From NCBI RefSeq assembly GCF_900343085.1, contig NZ_OPYI01000002.1:1-64000 (forward strand): 64,000 bases of DNA, in the 5' to 3' direction. Of this stretch, positions 15,604 through 23,974 are shown piece after piece. The position numbers and the translations under genes were made by a program. Source of the DNA: Aedoeadaptatus coli (GTDB lineage Bacteria > Bacillota > Clostridia > Tissierellales > Peptoniphilaceae). The notes under the pieces were generated by a model. The model had not been told where the DNA came from and searched no databases. It was given only the letters and a program-made list of their open reading frames with translations. Every line of letters begins with the position of its first letter. The first letter of the stretch is position 1.

Positions 15604-17274
15604 TTATACATCCATAATGATGGGCAGGATCATGGGATTTCTTCGCGTCTTCTTGAAGATGAAGTTTCTTAAATCGTCGCGAATTTGCGATTTAATCGAA
15701 GACCAATCCTTGATGTTTTGACGCTTGCAATTCTCCACAGATTTCGTCACCATGTCACGCACTTCGTTCATCAAATCCGTGGATTCGCGAACGTAGACGA
15801 AGCCTCTGGAAATAATGTCCGGACCGGAAACCATTTGGCCGGTTTTTTTGTTCATGGCGATAATGGCAATGATCAAGCCGTCTTCGGCCAGGTGTTTTCT
15901 GTCCCGAAGCACGATGTTTCCCACATCGCCGATGCCCAAGCCGTCGATCAACACTTGTCCCGCTTCCACATCTTTCACGCGACGAGCCTCGGTCTTGGTC
16001 ATTTCCAGGCAGTTGCCGTTGTCCATCATGAAAATATTGTTCTTTGGAACGCCCATCTTTTGCGCCACTTCCGCGTGCTTCAATAAGTGCTTGACTTCCC
16101 CGTGAATCGGGATAAAGAATTTGGGCTTCAAGAGATTCAAAAGGAGCTTGTGCTCTTCCTGATAGGCGTGGCCGGAGACGTGGATTTCCGACAAGGATTC
16201 GTAGATGACGCGCACGCCCTTGTCCAGCAGGCGATTGATGACCGTGTTCACCGCGCTTTCGTTTCCGGGAATCGGATGGGCGGAGAGAATAATCACGTCA
16301 TCTTTGGTGAGCTGAATGCGCTTGTGCTCGCCGGTGGAAATCCGGGTCATGGCGCTCATGGGCTCGCCTTGGCTCCCCGTGGTAATTAAAACCAATTGGC
16401 GGGGATTGTATTTGTTCATGTCCTTAATGTCTACGATGGTGTTGGGCTTCACTTTTAAATAGCCTAAATTTTCCGCAATGCCCATGACATTCAACATGCT
16501 TCGGCCGCTTAAGACCACTTTCCGATTGTAGCGTTCCGCCGCCGTAATGATCTGTTGGATCCGATACACATTGGAAGCGAAGGTGGCGATAATAATTCGG
16601 TTGTTGCGCATAAGGGCGAAGAGGCGGTCAAAGGTGGCGCCGACCTTGCGCTCGCTCATGGAAAATCCTTCCCGAAGCACATTGGTGGATTCGCTGAACA
16701 GGGCCAGGACGCCGCGGTTGCCGATTTCGGCCAGGCGATTTAAGTCGATGGGATCGCCGGATATCGGCGTAAAGTCCACTTTAAAGTCTCCGGAGTGAAC
16801 CAACACACCCAGAGGCGTGGTAATGGCAAGAGCCGCCGCATCGGGAATGGAGTGGTTCACTTGCACCCATTCCACTTCAAAGAACTTGCCGATTTTTACC
16901 GGCTGCTTGTAGCTCACGTTCACCATTTTCGTGGAGCGCAGGAGGCGGTGTTCCTTTAATTTGTTTTCCAACAGGGCCAAAGTCAATTTGGTTCCGTACA
17001 CGGGCACATTGATCTGTTTCAACACATAGGGCACGGCGCCAATATGGTCTTCGTGGCCGTGGGTGATGACGATGCCCTTGATTTTTTGCTTGTTCTTAAT
17101 TAAATACTGAATATCCGGGATGACGATGTCGATGCCCGGCATATCTTCTTCGGGAAAGGTCATGCCGCAATCGACGACGATAATCTCGTCCTTGTATTCG
17201 ATGACGGTCATGTTCTTTCCCACTTCGCGCATCCCGCCTAAGGGAATGATGCGAAGCTTCTCTTTATACTTCAT
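15604..17274 (-). CDS. rnj: Ribonuclease J
   Basis: A metallo-beta-lactamase/beta-CASP nuclease (5'-3' exonuclease and endonuclease) for rRNA maturation and mRNA decay. 556 residues from the ATG at 17274, which has AAGGAGAAG upstream; a longer frame to 17310 lies inside the Fur-family gene. The metal site HGHEDHIGA (about residue 62) is intact, as are the beta-CASP motifs (GSQGEPMSAMTRIS, LSAHPIPGNE, IHVSGHAYQEE). Length equals standard RNase J. It overlaps the Fur-family stop by 11 bases. Confidence 0.95.
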   Translation of the reverse strand: MKYKEKLRIIPLGGMREVGKNMTVIEYKDEIIVVDCGMTFPEEDMPGIDIVIPDIQYLIKNKQKIKGIVITHGHEDHIGAVPYVLKQINVPVYGTKLTLALLENKLKEHRLLRSTKMVNVSYKQPVKIGKFFEVEWVQVNHSIPDAAALAITTPLGVLVHSGDFKVDFTPISGDPIDLNRLAEIGNRGVLALFSESTNVLREGFSMSERKVGATFDRLFALMRNNRIIIATFASNVYRIQQIITAAERYNRKVVLSGRSMLNVMGIAENLGYLKVKPNTIVDIKDMNKYNPRQLVLITTGSQGEPMSAMTRISTGEHKRIQLTKDDVIILSAHPIPGNESAVNTVINRLLDKGVRVIYESLSEIHVSGHAYQEEHKLLLNLLKPKFFIPIHGEVKHLLKHAEVAQKMGVPKNNIFMMDNGNCLEMTKTEARRVKDVEAGQVLIDGLGIGDVGNIVLRDRKHLAEDGLIIAIIAMNKKTGQMVSGPDIISRGFVYVRESTDLMNEVRDMVTKSVENCKRQNIKDWSSIKSQIRDDLRNFIFKKTRRNPMILPIIMDV

Positions 17275-17719
17275 TGGCTTCTCCTTCTTTTTTGCGACTG
17301 CACTTGTCACAAATGCCGTAGAATTTTAAATTATGATCGGTAATGTGAAAGTGCACGGTTTTTTCTATTTCTTCTTCTAAATCGTCCAGTAAATCCACAT
17401 TGACTTCCGTAATTTCGTGGCAGACATTACAGACCAAGTGGTGGTGCTTATGCTTTTCGTCTTCGAGGCGACGTTCGTAGCGCGTCGTGCCGTCTTCGAA
17501 GGTAAGTGCCGTTAAAAAGCCGATGGATTCCAAGAGGCTCACGGCGCGATAAACGGTGGCGATACCGATTTCGGGCATTTTCTTGCCGGCGTAATGAAAC
17601 ACCTCTTCTGTCGTCATGTGTTCGCCTTCTCTTTCGGCAAAAACTTCCATAACTACCTGACGCTGTTTGGTAAACTTATAGCCTTTTTCTTGCAAAAACT
17701 CTTTAAATGTATTGTCCAT
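17264..17719 (-). CDS. Fur-family metal-dependent regulator
   Basis: 151 residues from the ATG at 17719 (AGGTGG upstream); a longer frame to 17764 has no such site. The N-terminal winged helix contains GIATVYRAVSLL, the DNA-reading helix of the family. Then comes the HKHHHLVCNVC metal/hinge segment and a second CDKC; the two CxxC pairs form the structural zinc site. Fur, PerR and Zur cannot be told apart by eye. It sits between ruvX and rnj, a common clostridial position. Confidence 0.9.
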   Translation of the reverse strand: MDNTFKEFLQEKGYKFTKQRQVVMEVFAEREGEHMTTEEVFHYAGKKMPEIGIATVYRAVSLLESIGFLTALTFEDGTTRYERRLEDEKHKHHHLVCNVCHEITEVNVDLLDDLEEEIEKTVHFHITDHNLKFYGICDKCSRKKEGEANEV

Positions 17720-17784
17720 GGGATACCACCTATATTCGTTCCTGTCGCTGATCGCCGAAAACACGACAAATAAAGGCCCTTCGC

Positions 17785-18201
17785 CTAAAGAGGCAATTGA
17801 TCCAAGTAGGTTTGAAGGATCAACACGGCCGCCAATTTGTCCACGTGTTTCTTTCTGTTTTCTCTTCGAACGCCGCCTTGCATAAGTACCGCTTCGGCGC
17901 TTGATGTGGTCAGTCGTTCGTCCACATAAATAATTTCCATGCCCAACGCTTCCTTCAAGTAGTCGGCGTAATTCATGGTTCTTTTCGCCTGAAAGCCCAA
18001 AGTATTGTTCATGTTTTTCGGCAACCCGACGATCAGCTTTTCAACGTCGTACTTGTCGATCAGCGCCTTGAGCGCCGCTGCATCTTCCGCCTTCGATGCC
18101 CGAATAATCGTCGTCACCCCTTGGGCGGTGATGCCCAAAGGATCGGAGACGCTGACACCGATGGTCTTGTTTCCAATATCCAGTCCTAACAATCGTTTCA
18201 T
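17785..18201 (-). CDS. ruvX: Holliday junction resolvase-like protein RuvX/YqgF
   Basis: 138 residues with the RNase H-like core: LLGLDIGNKTIGVSVSD at the start, VGLPKNMNNTLG in the middle and VDERLTTSSAEA near residue 95, supplying the acidic residues. The family is linked to 16S rRNA 5'-end processing and to junction resolution. It begins one base after the aldo/keto reductase stop, with only a weak ribosome binding site, so translation is likely coupled. Confidence 0.93.
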   Translation of the reverse strand: MKRLLGLDIGNKTIGVSVSDPLGITAQGVTTIIRASKAEDAAALKALIDKYDVEKLIVGLPKNMNNTLGFQAKRTMNYADYLKEALGMEIIYVDERLTTSSAEAVLMQGGVRRENRKKHVDKLAAVLILQTYLDQLPL

Positions 18202-18202
18202 T

Positions 18203-19144
18203 TTAAATCACTTTAATGCAAAATTCAGGGCAGACTGTGGCGCAGTAGCCGCACAAAATGCACTTGTCGTTCACCACGGCACGGCCGTCTTCTACGTGAA
18301 TGGCATCTTGTTTGCAGCGCCTTTCGCAACTGCCGCAGCCGATACAGTAATCGCCGATAATCAGCTTCCGCTTCTTTTTCGATACATCCTCCAGGGCACG
18401 CTCGTTTTCTTCGCCACGCAAAAAAAGATCCGCGTTGTAGTCGATTTCTTCCTTGGACTGCATGCCGATTGCGGTCGAGTCGATGCAGTCGATGGATGAA
18501 ATCCACTTTAAAGACGCTCTGTTTTCGGCGATTAAATGGCCGCCGCCCAGGGCTTTCATGGAATAGATACCGATGCCCTTTTTGTGTCTCTGTTCAATGG
18601 CATGGAGCATCTCTTCCGGCGTGCCGTCTTGAATCCCCACGCCCCGTCGATTGATGATGGGATGGATCACCTCGATCTCGGGGAAAAGGGCCGTGGCATT
18701 GACGCAACCGATAAAATGGGTGGAAATTCCGATGGCGCGAATGTATCCCGCCTGTTTTAATTCCACCAGGCGGTTTAATGCGCCCTTGTGCCCCTTTAGA
18801 GTCAGGAGGGATTCCTGTTCGTGCAACATGAAAATGTCGATGTAGTCCGTGTCCAATTCCTTCAGCGCTTTATTTACGCTTGCATCGGCCGTCTTTTCGT
18901 CGTAGCAGTAGGCCTTGGATGTAATCACCCATGCCTCACGCCCGAGTTCTTTAATCGCCCCGCGAATGTAGGCGTAATTATCGTAGATTTCCGCCGTATC
19001 TATAAAGTTGATACCCTTTTCGTGGGCATAAACCAATAGTTCCGTGCCTTTTTTTAAGGGCAAATTCGCCTGAAATCTCGAAAATGTCAACGAGCCGTAG
19101 CACAGTGGCGACACTTCGATCCCTGTTTTTCCTAAAACTGCCAT
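18203..19144 (-). CDS. Aldo/keto reductase with C-terminal 4Fe-4S ferredoxin domain
   Basis: 313 residues. The AKR barrel (1-250) shows the Asp-Tyr-Lys-His tetrad in FIDTAEIYDN, WVITSK and FMLHEQE. The last 50 residues form a two-cluster ferredoxin with CIGCGSCERRC and CILCGYCATVC. Such fusions occur in strict anaerobes; the substrate is unknown. AGGAGC precedes the ATG. It separates ireB from ruvX, which are adjacent or nearly so in many clostridia. Confidence 0.88.
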   Translation of the reverse strand: MAVLGKTGIEVSPLCYGSLTFSRFQANLPLKKGTELLVYAHEKGINFIDTAEIYDNYAYIRGAIKELGREAWVITSKAYCYDEKTADASVNKALKELDTDYIDIFMLHEQESLLTLKGHKGALNRLVELKQAGYIRAIGISTHFIGCVNATALFPEIEVIHPIINRRGVGIQDGTPEEMLHAIEQRHKKGIGIYSMKALGGGHLIAENRASLKWISSIDCIDSTAIGMQSKEEIDYNADLFLRGEENERALEDVSKKKRKLIIGDYCIGCGSCERRCKQDAIHVEDGRAVVNDKCILCGYCATVCPEFCIKVI

Positions 19145-19154
19145 AAATCGCTCC

Positions 19155-19195
19155 TAAAAACAGAATAGAGATGAGCCCAAGCCCATCTCTATTCT
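19155..19195 (-). terminator. Terminator overlapping the ireB stop
   Basis: AGAATAGAGATG and CATCTCTATTCT form a 12-bp stem around GGCTTGGGCT with a T-rich tail (GTTTTTA) on the minus strand. The left arm includes the ireB stop codon. It would reduce expression of the downstream reductase-ruvX-fur-rnj genes relative to alaS-ireB. Confidence 0.75.
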
Positions 19196-19446
19196 TCCTT
19201 TAAATAGAATGTCAGTAACTCTGACAGAAGTTCGTCACGTTCAATGGATTGAATGATGCTGCGCGCATCTAAGTGGCTGGTTATATAGGTGGGATCTCCG
19301 GATAATATATAGCCAATAATTTGATCGACCGGATCGTATCCCTTGTCTTCTAACGCATGAAAAACAGTGGTAATTCCCTTACGGATTTTTTCGCTGTCCC
19401 CATTGGTTTTTTCGAAGATATGCGTTTCAAACTGATTATTGTCCAT
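19189..19446 (-). CDS. ireB: IreB family regulatory phosphoprotein (UPF0297)
   Basis: 85 residues, matching the whole family including [26 protein letters not shown]. In enterococci IreB is phosphorylated at N-terminal Thr residues by a PASTA kinase and tunes cephalosporin tolerance; Thr residues are present at positions 8 and 14 here. It follows alaS by 48 bases, the standard alaS-ireB order. Confidence 0.93.
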   Translation of the reverse strand: MDNNQFETHIFEKTNGDSEKIRKGITTVFHALEDKGYDPVDQIIGYILSGDPTYITSHLDARSIIQSIERDELLSELLTFYLKEE

Positions 19447-19494
19447 ATAATCTCCTCCATAGGAGCATTATACCACAAATTCCACCGGCCGACA

Positions 19495-22134
19495 TTAGTT
19501 TCCTATGGCATTTACAATATCTTTTACCCGGGCCATGGCCTCTTCCACTTTGCCCGCATCCTTTGCACCGGCCGTGGCCATGTCCGGACGACCGCCACCG
19601 CCGCCGCCGGCAATTTTCGCCACTTCGCGCACGATGTCGCCGGCTTTAAAGCCTTTTTCGATAAGGCTCTTCGGCGAGGCGCAGACGAAGTTGACTTTGC
19701 CGTCTGAGACGGTGGATAAGACGATCAGGGCATTTTCTTTGTCGCGAAGTTTTTCCGCCATGTTTCTGAGATCTTCCACGGCGACGTCGGTGAAGTGGCC
19801 GCGAATGACATGGATGCCCGCGATGGATTCCACATCGCCCACTTCTTCGGCCATTTTGCTCTTGGCCATGTCGGCGTGGAGTTTCGTCAGTTCTTTTTCC
19901 AGGCCCTTTTCCTTATCCAGGTGTTGAACCAATTTGTCGATGACCACGTCGTCGGTGGCCTTTAAGAGACCGGCGATTTTTTTGTTTACGCCTATGGAGC
20001 GGTTTAAAAGTTCATAGACCGCAGGGCCCGTCACAGTTTCCATGCGGCGCACGCCGGCGGAAATGCCGCTTTCCGACAGGATTTTAAACAGGCCGATTTG
20101 CGCCGTATTGTCCACATGGGTCCCGCCGCAAAGTTCCTTGGAGTAGTCTCCCATGGAGACGACGCGCACCTCGTCGCCGTATTTATCTTCAAATAAACCG
20201 ACGGCGCCTGCATCTTTCGCTTCGTCGTAGGAAAGTATTTCCGTCTTCACGGGCAGGGATTTGAAAATCGACTCGTTTACCGCTTCTTCGACGGCGCGAA
20301 GATCTTCGTCCGATACGCCTTCGTAGTGGGTGAAGTCGAAGCGCATAAAGTCGGGACCCACATAGGAACCCGCTTGATTGACGTGATCGCCTAATTGATC
20401 TTTCAGGGCCTTGTGGAGCAAGTGGGTGACAGAGTGGTTGCGGCGAATCTTTTCTCTTCGCTTTTTATCCACGACGGCGTCGACTTTTCCCGGCGCGGCG
20501 ATGCCTTCTTCCACCGTGCCCACGGCATAGATGTGGCCGGTCTTGGTCTTTTGCGTATCTTCCACGCGGATTTTAAATCCGTCTGCGGTAATATATCCCG
20601 TGTCGCCGATTTGGCCGCCGCTTTCGCCGTAGAAAGGCGTCGGCGTCAAATAGAACAGGCCCTTTTCTCCGGCGCCTAATTGTTCTACTTCTTCGCCCTT
20701 GGCGAGAATGTGCAGGAGCGTCGCTCCGGTGACTTCCGTGGTTTCGTAGCCCACGAATTCGATGGCTTCATCCACGTCGTTCAGCTCGAAGGAGGAGGCG
20801 CTTGACCAACCGATTTCGTCGGAATCGTCCCGGGCTTCTCTGGCCCGTACTTTTTGGGCTTCCATTTCTTTTTCAAAGCCCGCTTCATCTAATGTGAAGC
20901 CGGATTCGGCGAGAATTTCTTGGGTGAGATCCACCGGGAAGCCGTAAGTGTCGTAAAGCTTAAAGGCTTCGGCGCCGGAAAGTTCCTTCTTGCCTTCTTT
21001 GTTTAATTTTTCGATTTCTTCATCTAAGAGGCTCATGCCCGTTTCCAGAGTCTTTAGGAAGCGCTCTTCTTCGCGTTTAATGACGCGGGCGATGACCTCG
21101 CGATTGTCGTCCAATTCCTTGTACTGCACTTTCCATGAGTCGATGACGCTTTCGGAAAGTTTGTATAAAAACGCCCCATCGATGCCAAGATTGCGCCCGT
21201 GTTTTGCGGCGCGACGGGTGAGGCGCCGTTCCACGTAGCCTCGGCCTTCGTTGGAGGGCACGATGGAATCGGAAATCATAAAGGTAATGGCGCGAATGTG
21301 GTCGGTAATGACGCGGACGGACTCGTCTTTTTTCTTGTCCGTGCCGTATTCGTAATGGGCCATGGCGCAGATGTCTTCCAAAATCGCGTGAATGGCGTCG
21401 ATTTCGAAGATATTATTGGCCTCTTGAAGCACCGATGCGATCCGCTCAAGACCCATGCCCGTGTCGATGTTGGGGTTGGCGAGGGGATGGTACTCCCCTT
21501 CTTCATCTTTGTCGAATTGGGTAAAGACCAAATTCCACACTTCGATGTAGCGGTCGCAATCGCAGCCGGGTTTGCAGTCCGGATCGCCGCAGCCGTGTTT
21601 TTCGCCGCGGTCGAAGTAGATTTCCGAGCAGGGGCCGGAGGGGCCCACGGCGAGTTCCCAGAAGTTGTCGTCTTTTCCCAAACGCACGATGCGCTCTTTC
21701 GGCAGGCCGATTTCTTCGTTCCAAATGGCGAAGGCTTCGTCGTCGTCTAAATAGACCGTGGCCCAAAGAAGGTCCGGATCGATTTCCAAGACGTCGGTTA
21801 AGAAGCCCCAAGCCCAATGAATGGCTTCGCGCTTAAAGTAGTCGCCGAAGGAAAAATTGCCGAGCATTTCAAAGAACGTGGCGTGCCGGTCGGTCTTACC
21901 CACGTTTTCGATGTCACCGGTGCGGATGCACTTTTGCGAGGTGCACACGCGGTGTGCGGGAGGTTCCGCTTCTCCTGTAAAGAATTTTTTCATCGGCGCC
22001 ATGCCCGCACCGATAAGAAGCAGGGATTTGTCTCCCTGGGGTACTAAGGAAAAACTGGGCAGAGCCAAGTGTTCGTTTTGTTCAAAATAGTCCAAGAACG
22101 CCGAGCGTATCTCGTGTAATCCCAATGGTTTCAT
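19495..22134 (-). CDS. alaS: Alanyl-tRNA synthetase
   Basis: Charges tRNA-Ala and edits Ser/Gly mischarging. 879 residues, the full length: class II catalytic domain, tRNA-recognition region, editing domain with HSVTHLLHKAL and the CGGTHV motif, and the C-terminal DHHA1 region ending in Gly-rich GGGGGGRPDMA. GGGAGG precedes the ATG. It has its own consensus promoter and no T-box. Confidence 0.98.
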   Translation of the reverse strand: MKPLGLHEIRSAFLDYFEQNEHLALPSFSLVPQGDKSLLLIGAGMAPMKKFFTGEAEPPAHRVCTSQKCIRTGDIENVGKTDRHATFFEMLGNFSFGDYFKREAIHWAWGFLTDVLEIDPDLLWATVYLDDDEAFAIWNEEIGLPKERIVRLGKDDNFWELAVGPSGPCSEIYFDRGEKHGCGDPDCKPGCDCDRYIEVWNLVFTQFDKDEEGEYHPLANPNIDTGMGLERIASVLQEANNIFEIDAIHAILEDICAMAHYEYGTDKKKDESVRVITDHIRAITFMISDSIVPSNEGRGYVERRLTRRAAKHGRNLGIDGAFLYKLSESVIDSWKVQYKELDDNREVIARVIKREEERFLKTLETGMSLLDEEIEKLNKEGKKELSGAEAFKLYDTYGFPVDLTQEILAESGFTLDEAGFEKEMEAQKVRAREARDDSDEIGWSSASSFELNDVDEAIEFVGYETTEVTGATLLHILAKGEEVEQLGAGEKGLFYLTPTPFYGESGGQIGDTGYITADGFKIRVEDTQKTKTGHIYAVGTVEEGIAAPGKVDAVVDKKRREKIRRNHSVTHLLHKALKDQLGDHVNQAGSYVGPDFMRFDFTHYEGVSDEDLRAVEEAVNESIFKSLPVKTEILSYDEAKDAGAVGLFEDKYGDEVRVVSMGDYSKELCGGTHVDNTAQIGLFKILSESGISAGVRRMETVTGPAVYELLNRSIGVNKKIAGLLKATDDVVIDKLVQHLDKEKGLEKELTKLHADMAKSKMAEEVGDVESIAGIHVIRGHFTDVAVEDLRNMAEKLRDKENALIVLSTVSDGKVNFVCASPKSLIEKGFKAGDIVREVAKIAGGGGGGRPDMATAGAKDAGKVEEAMARVKDIVNAIGN

Positions 22135-22169
22135 AATGCCTCCCGATATTTGTATAGTCTCTGTATAAA

Positions 22170-22198
22170 ATTATAAAGTCGCATGGACCGAAAGTCAA
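22170..22198 (-). promoter_or_regulatory. Promoter of alaS
   Basis: On the minus strand TTGACT (22198-22193) and TATAAT (22175-22170) are 17 bases apart. The leader of about 30 bases is too short for a T-box. Confidence 0.85.
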
Positions 22199-22223
22199 TT
22201 TTCTTGCACCGATTCGGCCCTTG

Positions 22224-22258
22224 AGAAAAAGAAATAAGCGGCAGTTAAACCGCCGCTC
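22224..22258 (-). terminator. Terminator after the AI-2E-family gene
   Basis: AGCGGCGG and CTGCCGCT pair around a short loop on the minus strand with one mismatch, followed by a T-rich tail (TATTTCTTTTTCTC). It directly follows the stop codon. Confidence 0.75.
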
Positions 22259-23504
22259 ATTGCACTTTTCTTAATTCTTCTTTTCTTCGCTTTCCGTCTC
22301 TTAACTTCATGGCGATGAAGTTTTTTATAATCACTAAAATAGAGAAGATGGGCACGGAAAGGATCATGCCGATGACGCCGAAGGTGCCGCCGCCGATAAA
22401 GATACACAGGAGCACAATGGCCGGGTGAAGGCCCGTGCGCTTGCCCAAAATTTTCGGGGCAAACAGATTGTTTTCCGCCCATTGTAAAAAGACGAAGAGC
22501 ACGGCCACCCATAGGGCCTTTGTCCAGGAATCCATAAAGGAGAAGAAAAAGGCGGGGACAAAGGCCAGGAAGGGGCCGATGTATGGAATGATGTCGGCGA
22601 TCATGGTAATGAGGCCGATGGCCACGGCGAAGTTCACGCCTAAAATAAAGAGCATTAACATGGTCATGAGACCGACGATGAAGGCGAGGAGCAATTTCCC
22701 TTTCACAAATTCCATCATGGCCGAATTGATTTCCCCGGCCAAATAGAGAATGTCCGAGCGATAACCGGAGGGAATGGCCTTGTACATTTTTACCTTTATG
22801 CGGTTTTTATCTACAGTAAAGTAGTAGGTTAGAATCAAAACCAGAACAAAAGTAACCATGCGACCCAAGGCGGCGTACATGCCGCTGGCCATGGAGCGCA
22901 CCTGATCCAGCAGGTTGTTTTCCAAGGCATTTAAATAGGCTTCCACCTGTTTCTGTCCGCTGGACATGATCCGCTTCATATCCAGGTTCGTCATCTTTTC
23001 GATCTGATCGGAAGCATCCAGTATGCGGGCGTTCAACTCGTTTAGCCACTGTGGCAGAGCCACAAAGAGGTTTCTCAGCTCTTCGATTGTCTTCGGCAGA
23101 ACCACGACAAAGAGGAGCACCAAGACGAGAATAAAGCCCACGTAGACGATCAAGACGCCGAAGCGCCTCGGAATTCGTTTCGTCTCCAAATAGTTCACCA
23201 AGGGATTAATGATGTAGGCGAGGATCATGGAGATCACGAGGGCCGCCAGGGCCGTTCGTATGACGGGAAATTTTGAAAACACGTAGCGCAGGGCGATCAG
23301 TGCCAAAATTCCCAAGAGGATAAAGCCGACGACTTTCAAGTCCACGTGAATGCGTCGGCTCTTGTCGATGTACTGGTTTCCGATGTTTATGAGATAGTAA
23401 ACGCTTAATGCGATGAGCAAAATGAGCAAAATGCCCCGGATGACCACGAGGAAATTCGGCGTCACCACATTGAAGAAGGAATCGAATTGATTCAATTGAT
23501 TCAT
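22257..23504 (-). CDS. AI-2E family (PerM-like) membrane protein
   Basis: 415 residues with about eight membrane helices. The family features are an N-terminal helix pair, a long central soluble region (about 150-215) and a C-terminal block with ADIIPYIGPFLAFVPA and the GxxxGxxGMILSVP segment. Members have been tied to AI-2 export or Na+/H+ antiport, so the substrate stays open. GAGGT precedes the ATG. It follows the IscR-like regulator by 3 bases and lies just upstream of alaS, a place it also holds in clostridia. Confidence 0.85.
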   Translation of the reverse strand: MNQLNQFDSFFNVVTPNFLVVIRGILLILLIALSVYYLINIGNQYIDKSRRIHVDLKVVGFILLGILALIALRYVFSKFPVIRTALAALVISMILAYIINPLVNYLETKRIPRRFGVLIVYVGFILVLVLLFVVVLPKTIEELRNLFVALPQWLNELNARILDASDQIEKMTNLDMKRIMSSGQKQVEAYLNALENNLLDQVRSMASGMYAALGRMVTFVLVLILTYYFTVDKNRIKVKMYKAIPSGYRSDILYLAGEINSAMMEFVKGKLLLAFIVGLMTMLMLFILGVNFAVAIGLITMIADIIPYIGPFLAFVPAFFFSFMDSWTKALWVAVLFVFLQWAENNLFAPKILGKRTGLHPAIVLLCIFIGGGTFGVIGMILSVPIFSILVIIKNFIAMKLRDGKRRKEELRKVQ

Positions 23505-23507
23505 AGG

Positions 23508-23906
23508 CTACCTCATATCCGCAAGGGACATGGAATTTAATACGCCGTCGACTTCGTCTTGAATGCGATCCAAAATGGACTTGGCCGAGCAGGCCACGCC
23601 CCGGTCGCAGTTGATTTCCTCATCGCCGGTGCAGCAGGAAAAAGCCATTTCTCCTTCGAGGGCCGCGATCACCTCGCCGATGGCGATGTCTTCCGGCGGC
23701 GAAGCCAATACATAGCCCCCTTGTGCGCCGCGAATGCTTTCAACTAAGTTCCGTTTTTTCAAGCGTGAAAACAATTGTTCCAAATAGGCCACGCTAAGGC
23801 CTTCCGCCTCGGCGATGTAATTAACCGAAAGAGGGCCTTTGCCGTAATTTTCGGCTAAATGGTACATGGCCATGAGGCCGTAACGACCTCTGGTCGATAA
23901 CTTCAT
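23508..23906 (-). CDS. Rrf2/IscR-like transcription regulator
   Basis: 132 residues. The winged helix MKLSTRGRYGLMAMYHLAE opens it, the recognition segment is LSVAYLEQLFSRLKKRNLV, then the Rrf2 signature SIRGAQGGYVLA. Cysteines follow as CC-x7-C-x5-C, close to the cluster ligands of clostridial IscR proteins, so an Fe-S cofactor is likely. AAGGAGG precedes the ATG. Its promoter carries a palindrome over the -10. No iscS/iscU follows here, so what it controls besides itself and the AI-2E-family gene is unknown. Confidence 0.87.
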   Translation of the reverse strand: MKLSTRGRYGLMAMYHLAENYGKGPLSVNYIAEAEGLSVAYLEQLFSRLKKRNLVESIRGAQGGYVLASPPEDIAIGEVIAALEGEMAFSCCTGDEEINCDRGVACSAKSILDRIQDEVDGVLNSMSLADMR

Positions 23907-23938
23907 GTCTTCACCTCCTTAATTCCGAGTTGTTTTCT

Positions 23939-23960
23939 ATGAATAAGATACCCTATTCAT
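23939..23960. promoter_or_regulatory. Palindrome over the -10 of the IscR-like gene
   Basis: ATGAATA (23939-23945) and TATTCAT (23954-23960) form a perfect 7+7 inverted repeat with an 8-base spacer that contains most of the -10 hexamer. A dimer bound here would block the promoter, so I read it as an autoregulatory operator candidate. Confidence 0.5.
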
Positions 23961-23973
23961 TTCGTCCTGTCAA
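23945..23973 (-). promoter_or_regulatory. Promoter of the IscR-like/AI-2E operon
   Basis: On the minus strand consensus TTGACA (23973-23968) and TATCTT (23950-23945) are 17 bases apart. The -35 begins 2 bases after the leuS stop. Confidence 0.8.
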
Positions 23974-23974
23974 A

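Noticed and set aside
22135-22200. T-box before alaS
   Set aside because: The transcript leader is about 30 bases and lacks the T-box core. leuS, asnS and hisS also lack one; only thrS has it.
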